From NCBI RefSeq assembly GCF_000024065.1, contig NC_013174.1, positions 1,612,001 to 1,676,000 on the forward strand: a stretch of 64,000 nt of DNA, given 5' to 3'. The DNA is from Jonesia denitrificans DSM 20603. GTDB lineage: Bacteria; Actinomycetota; Actinomycetes; Actinomycetales; Cellulomonadaceae. Below, piece by piece: positions 26,923 through 35,983 of this stretch. The notes beneath the pieces were generated by a model. It was not told the DNA's origin. It made no database searches and saw only the letters and a list, made by a program, of their open reading frames with translations. The stretch's first letter is position 1. Every line of letters starts with the position of its first letter. Position numbers and translations under genes: made by a program.

Positions 26923-27825
26923 TTATCCCTTCACAGAACCGGCTGTCAGACCGGACACAATGTACTTTTGGAGGAACAGGAAGAGTGTGACAATCGGGAT
27001 CGCCGCCAAGACAGCACCCGCAGCAAACAAGCCCCACGGAGCGTTCCGTTCGTCTGCAGCCCACTGATACAAGCCCACCGCCAAAGTCATTTTGTCAGTG
27101 TGCGACAGAACAGTCTTCGCGATGATGAACTCTCCGTATGCTCCGATGAACGCAAGCAACCCCACCACTGCGAGGATCGGCGAGACAAGACGCAAGATGA
27201 TTGTCCAGAAAATCTGTGCGTGGCTTGCGCCATCAATCTTGGCAGCCTCATCAATTTCGTGCGGGACCGTGTTGAAGAACCCATACATGAGGAAGGTGTT
27301 GACCCCGAGTGCGCCACCCAGGTACACAGCGATCAACCCTAGTTGATTGTTGGCACCAAGGAACGGGAAAACCTCACGCAACGACAGCAACAGCAAGAAG
27401 ATCGCCACCACTGCAAGCATTTGCGGGAACATCTGGATAATGAGTAACGCGGTTAACGATGCGCGGCGCCCAGTGAACCGGAAGCGTGAGAACGCATACG
27501 CTGCTGCCCCACCCATGAGAACCGTTCCGATGGCTGCCGCTGACGAGATAAACAGCGAGTTGAGAGCCCACTGAGCAAATCCAGTGTCAAACAAGTTGGC
27601 GTAATTGTCCGGCTTCACTTCGGAGAAGAGTTCGTTGGAGCCAGTCAAGGTGGTTCGTGGCTTCAACGAGGCACTGAACACGTAGATGAGGGGGAAGATC
27701 GCGTACACAATCCCGATAACACCCACAATGTGCCGCCAGCCCACTTGACGCCACCACTGGGCCCCTTTGAGGCGACTATCACGAATCTCAAGGTGTGACG
27801 CGCGTGATTTCACTGCAGCAGACAT
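26923..27825 (-). CDS. malG: Maltose/maltodextrin ABC transporter permease MalG-like
   Basis: This inner-membrane permease has 6 predicted helices and about 300 residues. The ABC coupling (EAA) motif is clear: EIDEAAKIDGASHAQIFW. It forms the channel with MalF; a MalK-type ATPase is not in the window and may be a shared MsiK-like protein encoded elsewhere, as in Streptomyces. The ATG at 27825 has GGAGGAGAT upstream and lies 1 nt after the malF stop. Start codons further upstream are inside malF. Confidence 0.92.
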   Translation of the reverse strand: MSAAVKSRASHLEIRDSRLKGAQWWRQVGWRHIVGVIGIVYAIFPLIYVFSASLKPRTTLTGSNELFSEVKPDNYANLFDTGFAQWALNSLFISSAAAIGTVLMGGAAAYAFSRFRFTGRRASLTALLIIQMFPQMLAVVAIFLLLLSLREVFPFLGANNQLGLIAVYLGGALGVNTFLMYGFFNTVPHEIDEAAKIDGASHAQIFWTIILRLVSPILAVVGLLAFIGAYGEFIIAKTVLSHTDKMTLAVGLYQWAADERNAPWGLFAAGAVLAAIPIVTLFLFLQKYIVSGLTAGSVKG

Positions 27826-27826
27826 C

Positions 27827-29431
27827 TCAGATCTCCTCCAACTGCTTGGTCTTACGGAAGCCAAGCCACGAGATGATTCCAACGAAGATGAAGATCAGGA
27901 TGGACACAGCAGACGCCAACCCGTACTGCTTCACCCCTGATTCGAACGCAACCGAGTACACCATCGAGATCAAAATATCTGTGGACCCGATGAGCAGTGG
28001 GCTTCCGGTGAAGTTGGGGCCACCACCGGTCAGCATGTAGATCAGTGCGAAGTTATTGAAGTTAAACGCAAAGCTCGAGATCAGCAATGGAGCCGTGGAG
28101 ACCATGAGCAACGGCAAAATAATGGACCGCAGCACACGCCAAGGGGACGCACCATCAACGCGCGCCGATTCCAGGACATCGGAAGGGATGGATTGCAATG
28201 TCCCAGTACAGATCAGGAACATGTATGGGAATCCGAGCCAAAGGTTCACCATGATAATGGAGAACTTTGCAAGCCACGGGTCAGTCAACCAAGGTACTGA
28301 ACTACCTTGCAAAATGACCTCGTTGATGAAACCAAAACGTTCGTTGAGCATCCCTCGCCACACCAGCGCTGAGAGGAACCCAGGGAACGCATAGGGCAGG
28401 ATCAGCAGCGAACGGTAGAACTTTCGGCCTCGCACACGAGGGTCGTTAAAGACCAGTGCAAGTGCCAACCCCAAGGCAAATGTTGTGGCAACAGATAAGA
28501 AAGCAAAGACGAACGTCCACACAAGGATTTGGAAGAAGGGGCCAGACAACCGGGAGTCAGTGAACATCTTGGTGAAGTTCTCGCCCCCCACAAAGACGCG
28601 CCATCCAGGGCTGAGTTCTTCCCCATCAGCGGAGACAAAGTTCCCTCGGTCGCTTGGGGTGTACTCGACGCCCGTCTCGACGTTCGTCATGACATCGCGA
28701 GACTCGTCATACTCCAAAACGGACCGGTACACGTAGGCGTTGGTCGCATCGGTGGTGCGCAGGGACCCGTCATTGGGGTCATCGGAAATAGGAACGCGGA
28801 GGTTCACTACCTCATCCTGGTTGGCAGCAATTTGTGCGAAGTCGAGGATCGTGTAGCCGTCGATGTCAGTAATGCGGGCACCGTCGTTGGGCGCATCGAT
28901 GTTCTCAAGAGCGGTGTCGTTGGCACCAACTTTGGACTGTCCATCATCAACGATCCCGAAAGCGATGTTGCCATCTGCATCTTCAAGGACAGTGATGGGG
29001 TAACCAGCAGTTCCTTCGACTCGTTTTTCGTTGTACGAAAGGATCGAGGAGATCGCATCTGCTTTGGTGGAGTTGTGGCCGTCGCCGTAGTTCGTAAAGG
29101 CCACATACCCGGTGTACACCATGGTGAACAGTTGGTAAGTGAACAGGAAGAGAAGCCCCGGGTACAGGTATTTGCCGGGAATTGCGCGGCGCGAAAAGTA
29201 CACCCAGTTGGCAACGATAACGGCGATAGCGAGGCCAGTGAAAACACCCCATGCGCCAACCGCCCACGAAGCGTAGAGCCCGTACAAGCCAAAGGCGTTG
29301 ATAACGGCCATGATAGCGAGCTTCGCGAAGAAGCCCGCAGTGAAGTTCCGTGCCGGAGAGGCATCCTGAATGCCTGCCCCCGACCGTTTCCTCGAGTGCG
29401 GCGGTGTGGCCGCCTGCTGCCCGATTGACAT
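27827..29431 (-). CDS. malF: Maltose/maltodextrin ABC transporter permease MalF-like
   Basis: This 534-residue permease partner of MalG has three N-terminal helices, a large extracytoplasmic loop between them and the core (about residues 130-300, rich in Asp and Asn), then the core helices with the coupling motif DVLESARVDGASPWRVL. The large loop is the MalF P2-type region that contacts the binding protein. The ATG follows AAGGAGAG. A hairpin lies in the gap between malE and malF and may set their expression ratio. Confidence 0.93.
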   Translation of the reverse strand: MSIGQQAATPPHSRKRSGAGIQDASPARNFTAGFFAKLAIMAVINAFGLYGLYASWAVGAWGVFTGLAIAVIVANWVYFSRRAIPGKYLYPGLLFLFTYQLFTMVYTGYVAFTNYGDGHNSTKADAISSILSYNEKRVEGTAGYPITVLEDADGNIAFGIVDDGQSKVGANDTALENIDAPNDGARITDIDGYTILDFAQIAANQDEVVNLRVPISDDPNDGSLRTTDATNAYVYRSVLEYDESRDVMTNVETGVEYTPSDRGNFVSADGEELSPGWRVFVGGENFTKMFTDSRLSGPFFQILVWTFVFAFLSVATTFALGLALALVFNDPRVRGRKFYRSLLILPYAFPGFLSALVWRGMLNERFGFINEVILQGSSVPWLTDPWLAKFSIIMVNLWLGFPYMFLICTGTLQSIPSDVLESARVDGASPWRVLRSIILPLLMVSTAPLLISSFAFNFNNFALIYMLTGGGPNFTGSPLLIGSTDILISMVYSVAFESGVKQYGLASAVSILIFIFVGIISWLGFRKTKQLEEI

Positions 29432-29515
29432 GTCTCTCCTTGAGAATTATCCCGCCAAGCCAGGTACGGCTGTGCGTGTGTCCACTGCTAACCTACGTTG
29501 TCTTAGTGACAACGG

Positions 29516-29551
29516 CATCGGGGGCCCCGCGAAGACGCAAGACCCCCGATG
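29516..29551 (-). terminator. Intercistronic hairpin between malE and malF
   Basis: CATCGGGGG (29516-29524) pairs with CCCCCGATG (29543-29551) around an 18-nt loop. It lies in the 168-nt gap after the malE stop, with no T-run. It may attenuate or protect the malE mRNA 3' end rather than end transcription. Confidence 0.5.
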
Positions 29552-29599
29552 ACTGTGTCGTGGTGCGGTTCGCTGCGGGTGCGAACCTACGCCGGGAGA

Positions 29600-30838
29600 T
29601 TAGCCTCCGGCGATCTCACTGTTGATGTTTTCCAGCATGCGGTCCCATGCAGCTACGGGGTCCTTTTCTTGACCGGTGAAGATCGCCACCTGGGTCGCAC
29701 CCCAGTAAGCCCACACAGATCCCATTTCTGGGATGGATGGCATAGGAGCACCCGCTGCGGCCACTTCACCAAAGGATTTCGCAAGCTCGTCCGTCATTTT
29801 GTCAGCTGATGCAGTCAAGGCTGGCACTCGCCCACCTGCTGCGTGGATTTCATCTGCTGCTTCTTCAGTGGAGAGGTAGTTCACCACGAAGTCCTGGGCA
29901 AGAACAGGGTTGTTTGCCTTAGCAGAGATGTACGCGCCTTGCACTCCGACAAATGGTTGTGCAGGTTCTCCACCAGCAGACGGAACCTCGTGGACCGAGA
30001 TCGTCATGCCTTCAGCAGCAAATTCATTGGCGTACCAAGGGCCGGTGATGATGTAAGGGGACTCTCCCTTTATGAAGGCTTCTTTTGCCTGGTCTCCACC
30101 GATGTTGGAGTCGAGGATTCCCTCGCCACCAAGCTTCTTCAGGTACTCAGCGAAGTTGTGTCCAGCTTCGCCGCCCATACCGAGTTCCGTCGTGTAAGAA
30201 CCGTCGTCCTCGGAGGTGAACACGGGTGCACCGAAGGATGTCTGCAGTGGGTACATGTGGTAGGCGTCGCCTTCAGCACCCTGCTGCAAGAGAACGGGGT
30301 ACTTGGCGTCCAGTTCCTTGCCTTGTTCGATCAGTTCGTCGAACGTGGCAGGGGTTTCGGTGGCAAGTTCGTCGTTGCGGACCAGGGCAATGGATTCAAT
30401 TGCGTACGGGACACCGTAGTTTGTGCCTTCGTAGGCGAACGCTTTGGTTGCTGCTTCGGCGAAGCCAGCAGCCTTGTCACCCAGTTCAACTGGGGCGACA
30501 ACACCGTTGGACACGAACTCGCCGAGCCAGTCGTGCGCACCGATGATGACGTCTGGGCCTTCACCAGTGGGAACTTGTTGGACGAATTCGGTGCGGATGT
30601 CACCGGATGCCTTTTGCACAACCTGAACGTCGACACCTCGCTCATCAGCGAACTTCTGGATGACGGATTCAAAGTCGTTGATTCGAGTTTCGTCGACCCA
30701 GATTGTCATGCTGCCGGCAACGCCCGTTGATTCGCTCGCGGTGGGCTCGTTGTCGTTGTTGTCGGAACCGCCGGAGCAGGACGCGAGAACAAGTGCCATA
30801 CCGAGTGCTGCAGCTGTTGCTGGGATGCCTCTTTGCAT
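29600..30838 (-). CDS. malE: Maltose/maltodextrin-binding lipoprotein
   Basis: This is the extracellular solute-binding protein of the ABC importer. The N-terminus is a lipoprotein signal with lipobox LASC and lipidated C21. The mature part opens with an Asp/Asn/Ser-rich linker and GSMTIWVDETRINDF, and contains GPDVIIGAHDWLGEFV, typical of family 1 maltose-binding proteins. At 412 residues the length is normal. The ATG follows TTGGAGAAACACG. It is first in the malE-malF-malG-GH13 operon, with operator-like palindromes over its promoter. Confidence 0.93.
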   Translation of the reverse strand: MQRGIPATAAALGMALVLASCSGGSDNNDNEPTASESTGVAGSMTIWVDETRINDFESVIQKFADERGVDVQVVQKASGDIRTEFVQQVPTGEGPDVIIGAHDWLGEFVSNGVVAPVELGDKAAGFAEAATKAFAYEGTNYGVPYAIESIALVRNDELATETPATFDELIEQGKELDAKYPVLLQQGAEGDAYHMYPLQTSFGAPVFTSEDDGSYTTELGMGGEAGHNFAEYLKKLGGEGILDSNIGGDQAKEAFIKGESPYIITGPWYANEFAAEGMTISVHEVPSAGGEPAQPFVGVQGAYISAKANNPVLAQDFVVNYLSTEEAADEIHAAGGRVPALTASADKMTDELAKSFGEVAAAGAPMPSIPEMGSVWAYWGATQVAIFTGQEKDPVAAWDRMLENINSEIAGG

Positions 30839-30905
30839 CGTGTTTCTCCAATGTCATACGGGGATGGGAAGCAGTCCATCGATGTGAGTGACTGCGATGC
30901 AAGAG

Positions 30906-30935
30906 ACATTACGTGATTTTCTGCAAGTCATGCAA
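30906..30935 (-). promoter_or_regulatory. Candidate malE promoter
   Basis: On the minus strand a -35 TTGCAT (30930-30935) and a -10 TAATGT (30906-30911) are separated by 18 nt. The -35 sits inside the TGCAAG repeats, so a bound LacI-type repressor would block it. Confidence 0.5.
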
Positions 30936-30944
30936 GTCCTTGCA
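30922..30944. promoter_or_regulatory. LacI-type (MalR-like) operator at malE
   Basis: TGCAAG-TC-CTTGCA is a 14-bp palindrome at 30931-30944, with a further TGCAAG half-site at 30922-30927. TTTCTGCAAG and CTTGCAGAAA flank the site as a wider inverted repeat (30918-30948). Maltose regulators of the LacI family in actinobacteria are known to bind TGCAAG/CTTGCA-type sites. The adjacent regulator gene is the likely binder. Confidence 0.6.
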
Positions 30945-31086
30945 GAAACTTTCATGTAACGATTGAATAGAGACCGGTAAAGGCCGTACACTCACTGTTC
31001 AGAGAATGAACAAAAGCGGCTAGTGGCCCCGTGATTACGCGGTTCGACGACGTTCCTGCGCTAAACTCGGGCACAGCTCAGCTCCC

Positions 31087-31099
31087 TGCAAACCTTGCA
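31087..31099. promoter_or_regulatory. Second LacI-type operator, near the regulator gene
   Basis: TGCAA-ACC-TTGCA is a 13-bp inverted repeat of the same kind as the malE site, 62 nt before the regulator start. Its position suggests autoregulation or looping with the site at 30931-30944. Confidence 0.5.
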
Positions 31100-31160
31100 A
31101 AGGAGACCTGACAGCCACGCGCCGCCCACTCGCATCGATCAATCGACAAGGAGGTCCGAG

Positions 31161-32231
31161 GTGTCTTCGATCAACCTGTCGGGCCCACACAAGACCCGGC
31201 TTACAGACCTTGCAGAACAAGCCGGTGTTTCCACCGCCACCGTTTCCCGCGTCCTCAACGGCAAACCCGGAGTCGCCGTTGAAACACGCCAAGCCGTTCT
31301 GGCAGCACTCGACCTCTTGGGCTACGAACGGCCCGACAAACTCCGAAACCGGTCCGCTGGGCTTGTCGGACTCATCGTGCCTGAGCTCACCAACCCCGTT
31401 TTCCCTGCATTTGCGCAGACAATCGAGTCGCTCCTATCCCAGCGCGGCTACACCCCACTACTGTGCACACAATCACCTGGTGGCACCACTGAAGACGAAT
31501 ACATCGACATGCTGACAGATCATTCAGTGGACGGAATCGTTTTTGTTGCCGGACTCCACGCAGACACTCGCGCAAGCCACCGCCGCTACGAACTACTCCG
31601 TTCCCAAAACTTGCCCTATGTCTGTGTTAACGGGTGGGCCAGCGACATCGACGCGCCGTTCATTTCCTGTGACGATATTGCGGCGATGGACCTTTCTGTA
31701 CGTCACCTAGTATCCCTAGGACACCAACGAATCGGGTTAGCGATCGGACCGGACCGGTTCATCTCCTCGCATCGGAAAATACGGGGATTCAAAGACGCGC
31801 TGGTGCGCCACCTTGGCACTATCGATCCAGACGCCCACATCGCAACCTCGCTCTTTACCGTCGAAGGTGGACAAGCGGCCGCCACAGAACTGCTCGCCAA
31901 CGATCACACCGCCATCGTATGCGGCTCCGACCTCATGGCACTAGGAGCTGTCCGCGCTGCCCGCCAGCAGGGTCTGCGCATCCCTGAAGACGTCTCCATC
32001 ATTGGCTACGACGATTCACCATTGATCGGTTTCACCGACCCACCACTGACCACCATCCGCCAACCTGTCTCCGCCATGTCACAAGCAGCAGTATCCGGTC
32101 TAGTCGCCCTCATCGAAGGTTCACCAGCACCCCGGCAAGAACTTCTTTTCCACCCCGAACTCATCGTGCGCAACTCAACTGGCACATCTCCCGACGCACG
32201 AGTACATGTGTATCAAGGACTCCAGTCTTAA
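31161..32231 (+). CDS. LacI family transcriptional regulator of the maltose locus
   Basis: The 356-residue protein has the LacI helix-turn-helix (about residues 12-58): RLTDLAEQAGVSTATVSRVL and the hinge LLGYERPDKLRNRSAG, then a periplasmic-binding-protein-like sensor domain with VGLIVPELTNPVF and ISIIGYDDS-like DVSIIGYDDSPLIGF. The GTG at 31161 is chosen because a perfect AAGGAGGTCC precedes it; the frame is open upstream to 31095. It sits between the malEFG operon and an alpha-glucosidase, with TGCAAG palindromes next to it, so it most likely represses both until maltose or a maltodextrin is present. Confidence 0.88.
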   Translation: MSSINLSGPHKTRLTDLAEQAGVSTATVSRVLNGKPGVAVETRQAVLAALDLLGYERPDKLRNRSAGLVGLIVPELTNPVFPAFAQTIESLLSQRGYTPLLCTQSPGGTTEDEYIDMLTDHSVDGIVFVAGLHADTRASHRRYELLRSQNLPYVCVNGWASDIDAPFISCDDIAAMDLSVRHLVSLGHQRIGLAIGPDRFISSHRKIRGFKDALVRHLGTIDPDAHIATSLFTVEGGQAAATELLANDHTAIVCGSDLMALGAVRAARQQGLRIPEDVSIIGYDDSPLIGFTDPPLTTIRQPVSAMSQAAVSGLVALIEGSPAPRQELLFHPELIVRNSTGTSPDARVHVYQGLQS

Positions 32232-32281
32232 CCGCGATGCACCAACACCACTAATCCGCCCCACAACGAACGGAGAGCCAC

Positions 32282-34063
32282 GTGGCCCTGACCCTGACAA
32301 CCACGTCACCTGACGTCCAGATCCTCCATTCCGCCCACGAAGGTGAAGCAGAATGGTGGCGCAGCGCCGTCATCTACCAGGTGTATCCACGGTCTTTTGC
32401 AGACGCAAATGGCGATGGAATCGGCGACCTCCAAGGCATCACCCAACGCCTTGACCACCTCAAAGACCTCGGGGTTGATGCGCTGTGGCTGTCACCGTTT
32501 TACAAGTCACCACAAGCTGACGCCGGGTACGACGTAGCCGACTACCGCCAAATCGACCCAATCTTCGGTGATCTGGACGACTTCGAAGCGATGGCCGCCA
32601 AAGCACGCACGCTTGGGTTGCGGGTCATCGTTGACCTTGTTCCTAACCACACCAGTGACGATCACGTCTGGTTCCGTGAAGCTCTCGCCGCAGGGCCTGG
32701 TTCTCCAGCACGCGACCGGTACATGTTCCGAGATGGCCGTGGTGAGAATGGGGAACTTCCACCCAATAACTGGAAGTCAATTTTTGGTGGTCCCGCCTGG
32801 ACCCGCGTAGACCAGCGCTGGGACGCTGACAAAGATGGAATCAGCGACACTCAGTGGTACCTGCACATGTTCGATACCCGTCAACCAGACCTCAACTGGG
32901 ACAACCAGGAAGTAAAAGAAGACTTCCACGACATTCTGCGCTTCTGGCTTGACCGAGGAGTCGACGGATTCCGCATCGATGTTGCACACGGCATGGTGAA
33001 AGCACCCGGCCTTCCCGACTGGGATGGTGTGACCAACATGGTCGAGGGGTCAACGACCGATGGTGCAACTCAAATCAAAACCGACGGCACCCCCGATGAA
33101 GACGGCTCAAATGGTGGCGGAAACTCCGGCCCAATGTTTGACCAGGATGGCGTCCACGAAATTTACCGTTCGTGGCGTCGCGTCCTGAACCAGTATGACG
33201 GTGACCGGGCGTTGGTCGCCGAAGCCTGGGTCGAGCCCTTGTCCCGCCTCGCGCTGTACGTGCGTGACGACGAAATGCAGCAGGCTTTCAACTTCTCCTA
33301 CCTCACCACCAAGTGGGATGCCGCTGCTTTGCGCACAGTGATCAACGCATCGATCCGTGAAAATGACAAAGTTGGGGCTCCCACCACCTGGGTGCTGTCC
33401 AACCACGACGTTGTCCGACACGCCTCACGCATGGGGCTCGTCGGCGGAGAGCTCAACCCGAACGGTATTGGCCCCAACGACCCACAACCTGACGCAGCCC
33501 TCGGGCTACGCCGGGCACGTGCCGCTACCCTCCTCATGCTTGCTCTTCCCGGCTCAGCTTACTTGTACCAAGGAGAGGAATTCGGTCTTCCCGACCACAC
33601 CACGTTGGAACCCCAGTACCGCCAAGATCCCGCTTGGGAACGCAAGGGGCACACCGAGGCCGGTCGTGACGGCTGCCGAGTCCCGCTGCCATGGGAAGCT
33701 GACGCGCCAGCGTATGGGTTCTCCCCGACAGGTCAGTCCTGGCTCCCCCAGCCAGACACGTATCGAGCGTGCGCAGCGGACGTCCAAAAGGCCGCACCCG
33801 ACTCGACTTATGCGATGTACAACAAGGCGCTGACGTTGCGGAAGAAATTCGGTATCGGCCTTGGCTCGTTGGCCTGGTTAAGCGAGTTTGTGCACACCGG
33901 TGAGGTGCTCGCGTTCGAGAACAACGGGGTCATTTGCATCGCCAATATTGGTGGGGACGCAGTTGAACTCCCTGAAGGAACAGAGATTCTTATCTCCAGT
34001 GCACCTATGCACTCTGCCCTCACGATCGAACGTGACACCTGTGTGTGGATTCGCCGTCGATAA
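32282..34063 (+). CDS. Alpha-glucosidase, GH13 (oligo-1,6-glucosidase / AglA type)
   Basis: This 593-residue cytoplasmic GH13 enzyme releases glucose from maltose and maltodextrins. The catalytic set is DGFRIDVAHG (nucleophile Asp), ALVAEAWVEP (Glu) and VLSNHDVVRH (Asp); the opening WWRSAVIYQVYPRSFADANG is the classic oligo-1,6-glucosidase/alpha-glucosidase start. No signal peptide is present. The GTG at 32282 lies 50 nt after the LacI-type regulator stop with GGAGAG upstream, so the two are probably cotranscribed. With the ABC importer and the second GH13 enzyme it completes a maltodextrin uptake and hydrolysis unit. The linkage specificity is not readable. Confidence 0.93.
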   Translation: MALTLTTTSPDVQILHSAHEGEAEWWRSAVIYQVYPRSFADANGDGIGDLQGITQRLDHLKDLGVDALWLSPFYKSPQADAGYDVADYRQIDPIFGDLDDFEAMAAKARTLGLRVIVDLVPNHTSDDHVWFREALAAGPGSPARDRYMFRDGRGENGELPPNNWKSIFGGPAWTRVDQRWDADKDGISDTQWYLHMFDTRQPDLNWDNQEVKEDFHDILRFWLDRGVDGFRIDVAHGMVKAPGLPDWDGVTNMVEGSTTDGATQIKTDGTPDEDGSNGGGNSGPMFDQDGVHEIYRSWRRVLNQYDGDRALVAEAWVEPLSRLALYVRDDEMQQAFNFSYLTTKWDAAALRTVINASIRENDKVGAPTTWVLSNHDVVRHASRMGLVGGELNPNGIGPNDPQPDAALGLRRARAATLLMLALPGSAYLYQGEEFGLPDHTTLEPQYRQDPAWERKGHTEAGRDGCRVPLPWEADAPAYGFSPTGQSWLPQPDTYRACAADVQKAAPDSTYAMYNKALTLRKKFGIGLGSLAWLSEFVHTGEVLAFENNGVICIANIGGDAVELPEGTEILISSAPMHSALTIERDTCVWIRRR

Positions 34064-34084
34064 CGAGATGTGACCCACAACAGA

Positions 34085-34119
34085 TGAGGGGGAGGCTGTC
34101 ACGGACAGTCTCCCCCTCA
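34085..34119. terminator. Terminator between alpha-glucosidase and dusB
   Basis: A 16-bp stem (34085-34100 with 34104-34119) with one G-T pair and a 3-nt loop ACG lies between the two convergent genes. Confidence 0.8.
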
Positions 34120-34182
34120 ACACGTTACTCCTGACACTCGCAGCACCTGAAATAACCAGACGCCACCCTACGTTCAGCGCAT

Positions 34183-35370
34183 CTAGCCTCCGGAAACGGA
34201 CAACTCTGCTTCCTGGAGTGTGATGCGGAACTCGTCACTGAGCTCGCGTGAGTCAAGCCACCCATACGGCAAAATCGGGCGCTTCGGGCTTCCTGCTCGG
34301 CCGCGCTGCCCTTCAGCAGCTTCCCCTGGGTACGGGGCATCATGGTCAAGTTCGTCGAGTTTACGGCGCAGGTCAGCAAGCGAATCAACGAGTGCAAGCG
34401 CTTGCCGCGCTTCCCCACCAACGGCGTAGCCTTTGAGGTACCACGCCATGTGTTTGCGCAGGTCACGTAAACCTCGACCTTCGTCACCGAAGAACTCAAC
34501 CAAATATTCTCCATGGCGGTAAATGGTCTCAGCAACATACCCTAATCCGGGAGTGACACGTTCGTCTCTCCCGGCAAATGCGGCGGTCAGGTCAGCAAAA
34601 AGCCAGGGACGGCCTTGGCAGCCACGTCCGACAACAACCCCATCGCATCCGGTGTGCGCAACCATGTTCAGTGCGTCTTCAGCACTCCAAATGTCACCGT
34701 TACCCAGCACAGGGATGGTTGTGACATGTTCTTTGAGGTTCTTGATCGCGTCCCAGCGCGCCTGACCCGAGTAGTGCTGTGCAGCAGTTCGCGCATGGAG
34801 TGCCACGGCGGAAACTCCCAGGTCTTCGGCGATTTTCCCTGCTTCAAGGTATGTCATGTGGTCGTCGTCAATGCCCATACGCATCTTCACTGTGACAGGG
34901 ACGTGATGTGGTGAAGCCGCGCGGACGGCTGCATCGACGATGCGCGTGTACAGTTCTTTCTTCCACGGGAGTGCCGCTCCACCACCTTTACGGGTCACTT
35001 TGGGCACAGGGCAACCAAAGTTGAGATCAATGTGATCAGCGCGATCCTCGCCGGCAATGATGCTCACTGCAGCACCAACTGTTGCTGGATCGACCCCGTA
35101 GACTTGGGCAGATCGTGGTTGTTCGTAGTCTTCAAAAGACACGATGCGCAGTGACACGTCGTTTCGTTCAACCAGAGCACGGCTCGTGACCATCTCAGCG
35201 ACGAAGAACCCGTCACCTTGCTCGCGGCAAAGGCGCCGAAAAGCCGTATTGGTGACCCCAGCCATGGGGGCGAGGACAACGGGGGTTTCACTGACATGCT
35301 GACCGATGCGCAACGGGGGCAGCACCGGTGTGGTCGCTGTGTGGGTTGCTGGCTGATTCGTCGAAGTCAC
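34183..35370 (-). CDS. dusB: tRNA-dihydrouridine synthase
   Basis: Dus enzymes use FMN and NADPH to reduce uridines in tRNA. The opening PVVLAPMAGVTNTAFRRLC, the motif LNFGCPVPKVTRKGGGAAL (active-site Cys in NFGCP), and GVVVGRGCQGRPWLFADL are all present. At 395 residues it is longer than the E. coli enzyme, as usual in actinobacteria, with a variable C-terminal tail. The start is a GTG at 35370. It diverges from the lipoprotein gene at 35463. Confidence 0.93.
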   Translation of the reverse strand: MTSTNQPATHTATTPVLPPLRIGQHVSETPVVLAPMAGVTNTAFRRLCREQGDGFFVAEMVTSRALVERNDVSLRIVSFEDYEQPRSAQVYGVDPATVGAAVSIIAGEDRADHIDLNFGCPVPKVTRKGGGAALPWKKELYTRIVDAAVRAASPHHVPVTVKMRMGIDDDHMTYLEAGKIAEDLGVSAVALHARTAAQHYSGQARWDAIKNLKEHVTTIPVLGNGDIWSAEDALNMVAHTGCDGVVVGRGCQGRPWLFADLTAAFAGRDERVTPGLGYVAETIYRHGEYLVEFFGDEGRGLRDLRKHMAWYLKGYAVGGEARQALALVDSLADLRRKLDELDHDAPYPGEAAEGQRGRAGSPKRPILPYGWLDSRELSDEFRITLQEAELSVSGG

Positions 35371-35462
35371 CTCACTATTGTGTCATCATGGCGGCACACT
35401 CAACCGTGATGGCGTGTGGATCCTGGTCACACCATGAGAGAGTCAGGCAACGGAGGTTCATG

Positions 35463-35864
35463 ATGAAACGCACAGTTACCGCCCTTGCACTAGGGACTGC
35501 AGTGGTCATTTTTATGATGGGATGTACAGTGGATCGCAATAACCAGCCGGACAACAATGGCGGTATTGAGGTTCGTATTCAGGAAGTTCCTGTGGATTCT
35601 TGGGACGGGGATGAATCATCACTTGGGGCGATCGTCAGTGATGGTGTCATTGTGTACACCGCAGCCGGGTCCTCGTCGTGTCCTGACCTTGTTGAGTCTG
35701 TGACCGCAGGGACAGACACTGTGACGCTGCACATTGTGGATTATCCACCCAATACTGCGTGCACGATGGATTACGTACCCGTCCGTCAAGAGATTTCTCG
35801 GACAGACGGGAAAGACTTTTCCAGCGATATCGAGGTTGTCATCGATCACCCGCGCCAACCGTGA
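35463..35864 (+). CDS. Small secreted lipoprotein of unknown function
   Basis: The 133-residue product begins with a basic, hydrophobic signal (MKRTVTALALGTAVVIF) ending in a lipobox-like MMGC, so it is probably a membrane-anchored lipoprotein. The mature part is acidic and strand-rich, with two Cys (SSSCPDL and NTACTMDYV) that may pair outside the cell. I recognise no family. Two adjacent ATGs are possible, at 35460 and 35463; the second is 6 nt from GGAGG and is preferred. Confidence 0.75.
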   Translation: MKRTVTALALGTAVVIFMMGCTVDRNNQPDNNGGIEVRIQEVPVDSWDGDESSLGAIVSDGVIVYTAAGSSSCPDLVESVTAGTDTVTLHIVDYPPNTACTMDYVPVRQEISRTDGKDFSSDIEVVIDHPRQP

Positions 35865-35912
35865 CGTCCGTTCGCTCAGGCATGATGCCGGATTCACTAT
35901 CCGGAAAACAGT

Positions 35913-35954
35913 GTGCGGCGGTCGCCGTGCATTTCTGCCCAGCGACCGCCGCAC
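35913..35954. terminator. Terminator between the lipoprotein gene and glyS
   Basis: GTGCGGCGGTCGC (35913-35925) pairs with its 13-nt complement at 35942-35954 around a 16-nt loop. It lies between convergent genes. Confidence 0.75.
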
Positions 35955-35983
35955 GCGTCATCGTTTGACGTCACACTGCGCAG

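Larger units (their letters stand above)
30839..31160. other. Divergent control region between malE and the LacI-type regulator
   Basis: This 322-nt gap contains no ORF I support. It holds the malE promoter, two operator-like sites and the regulator ribosome binding site AAGGAGGTCC (31148-31157). The remaining sequence shows no further repeat or RNA structure. Confidence 0.6.

Noticed and set aside
28529-29428. 299-codon plus-strand ORF antisense to malF
   Set aside because: It mirrors malF codon structure, lacks a ribosome binding site, and its protein resembles no family; malF is well supported.
29843-30730. 295-codon plus-strand ORF antisense to malE
   Set aside because: It is a shadow frame of a clear binding-protein gene with a lipobox and normal length.
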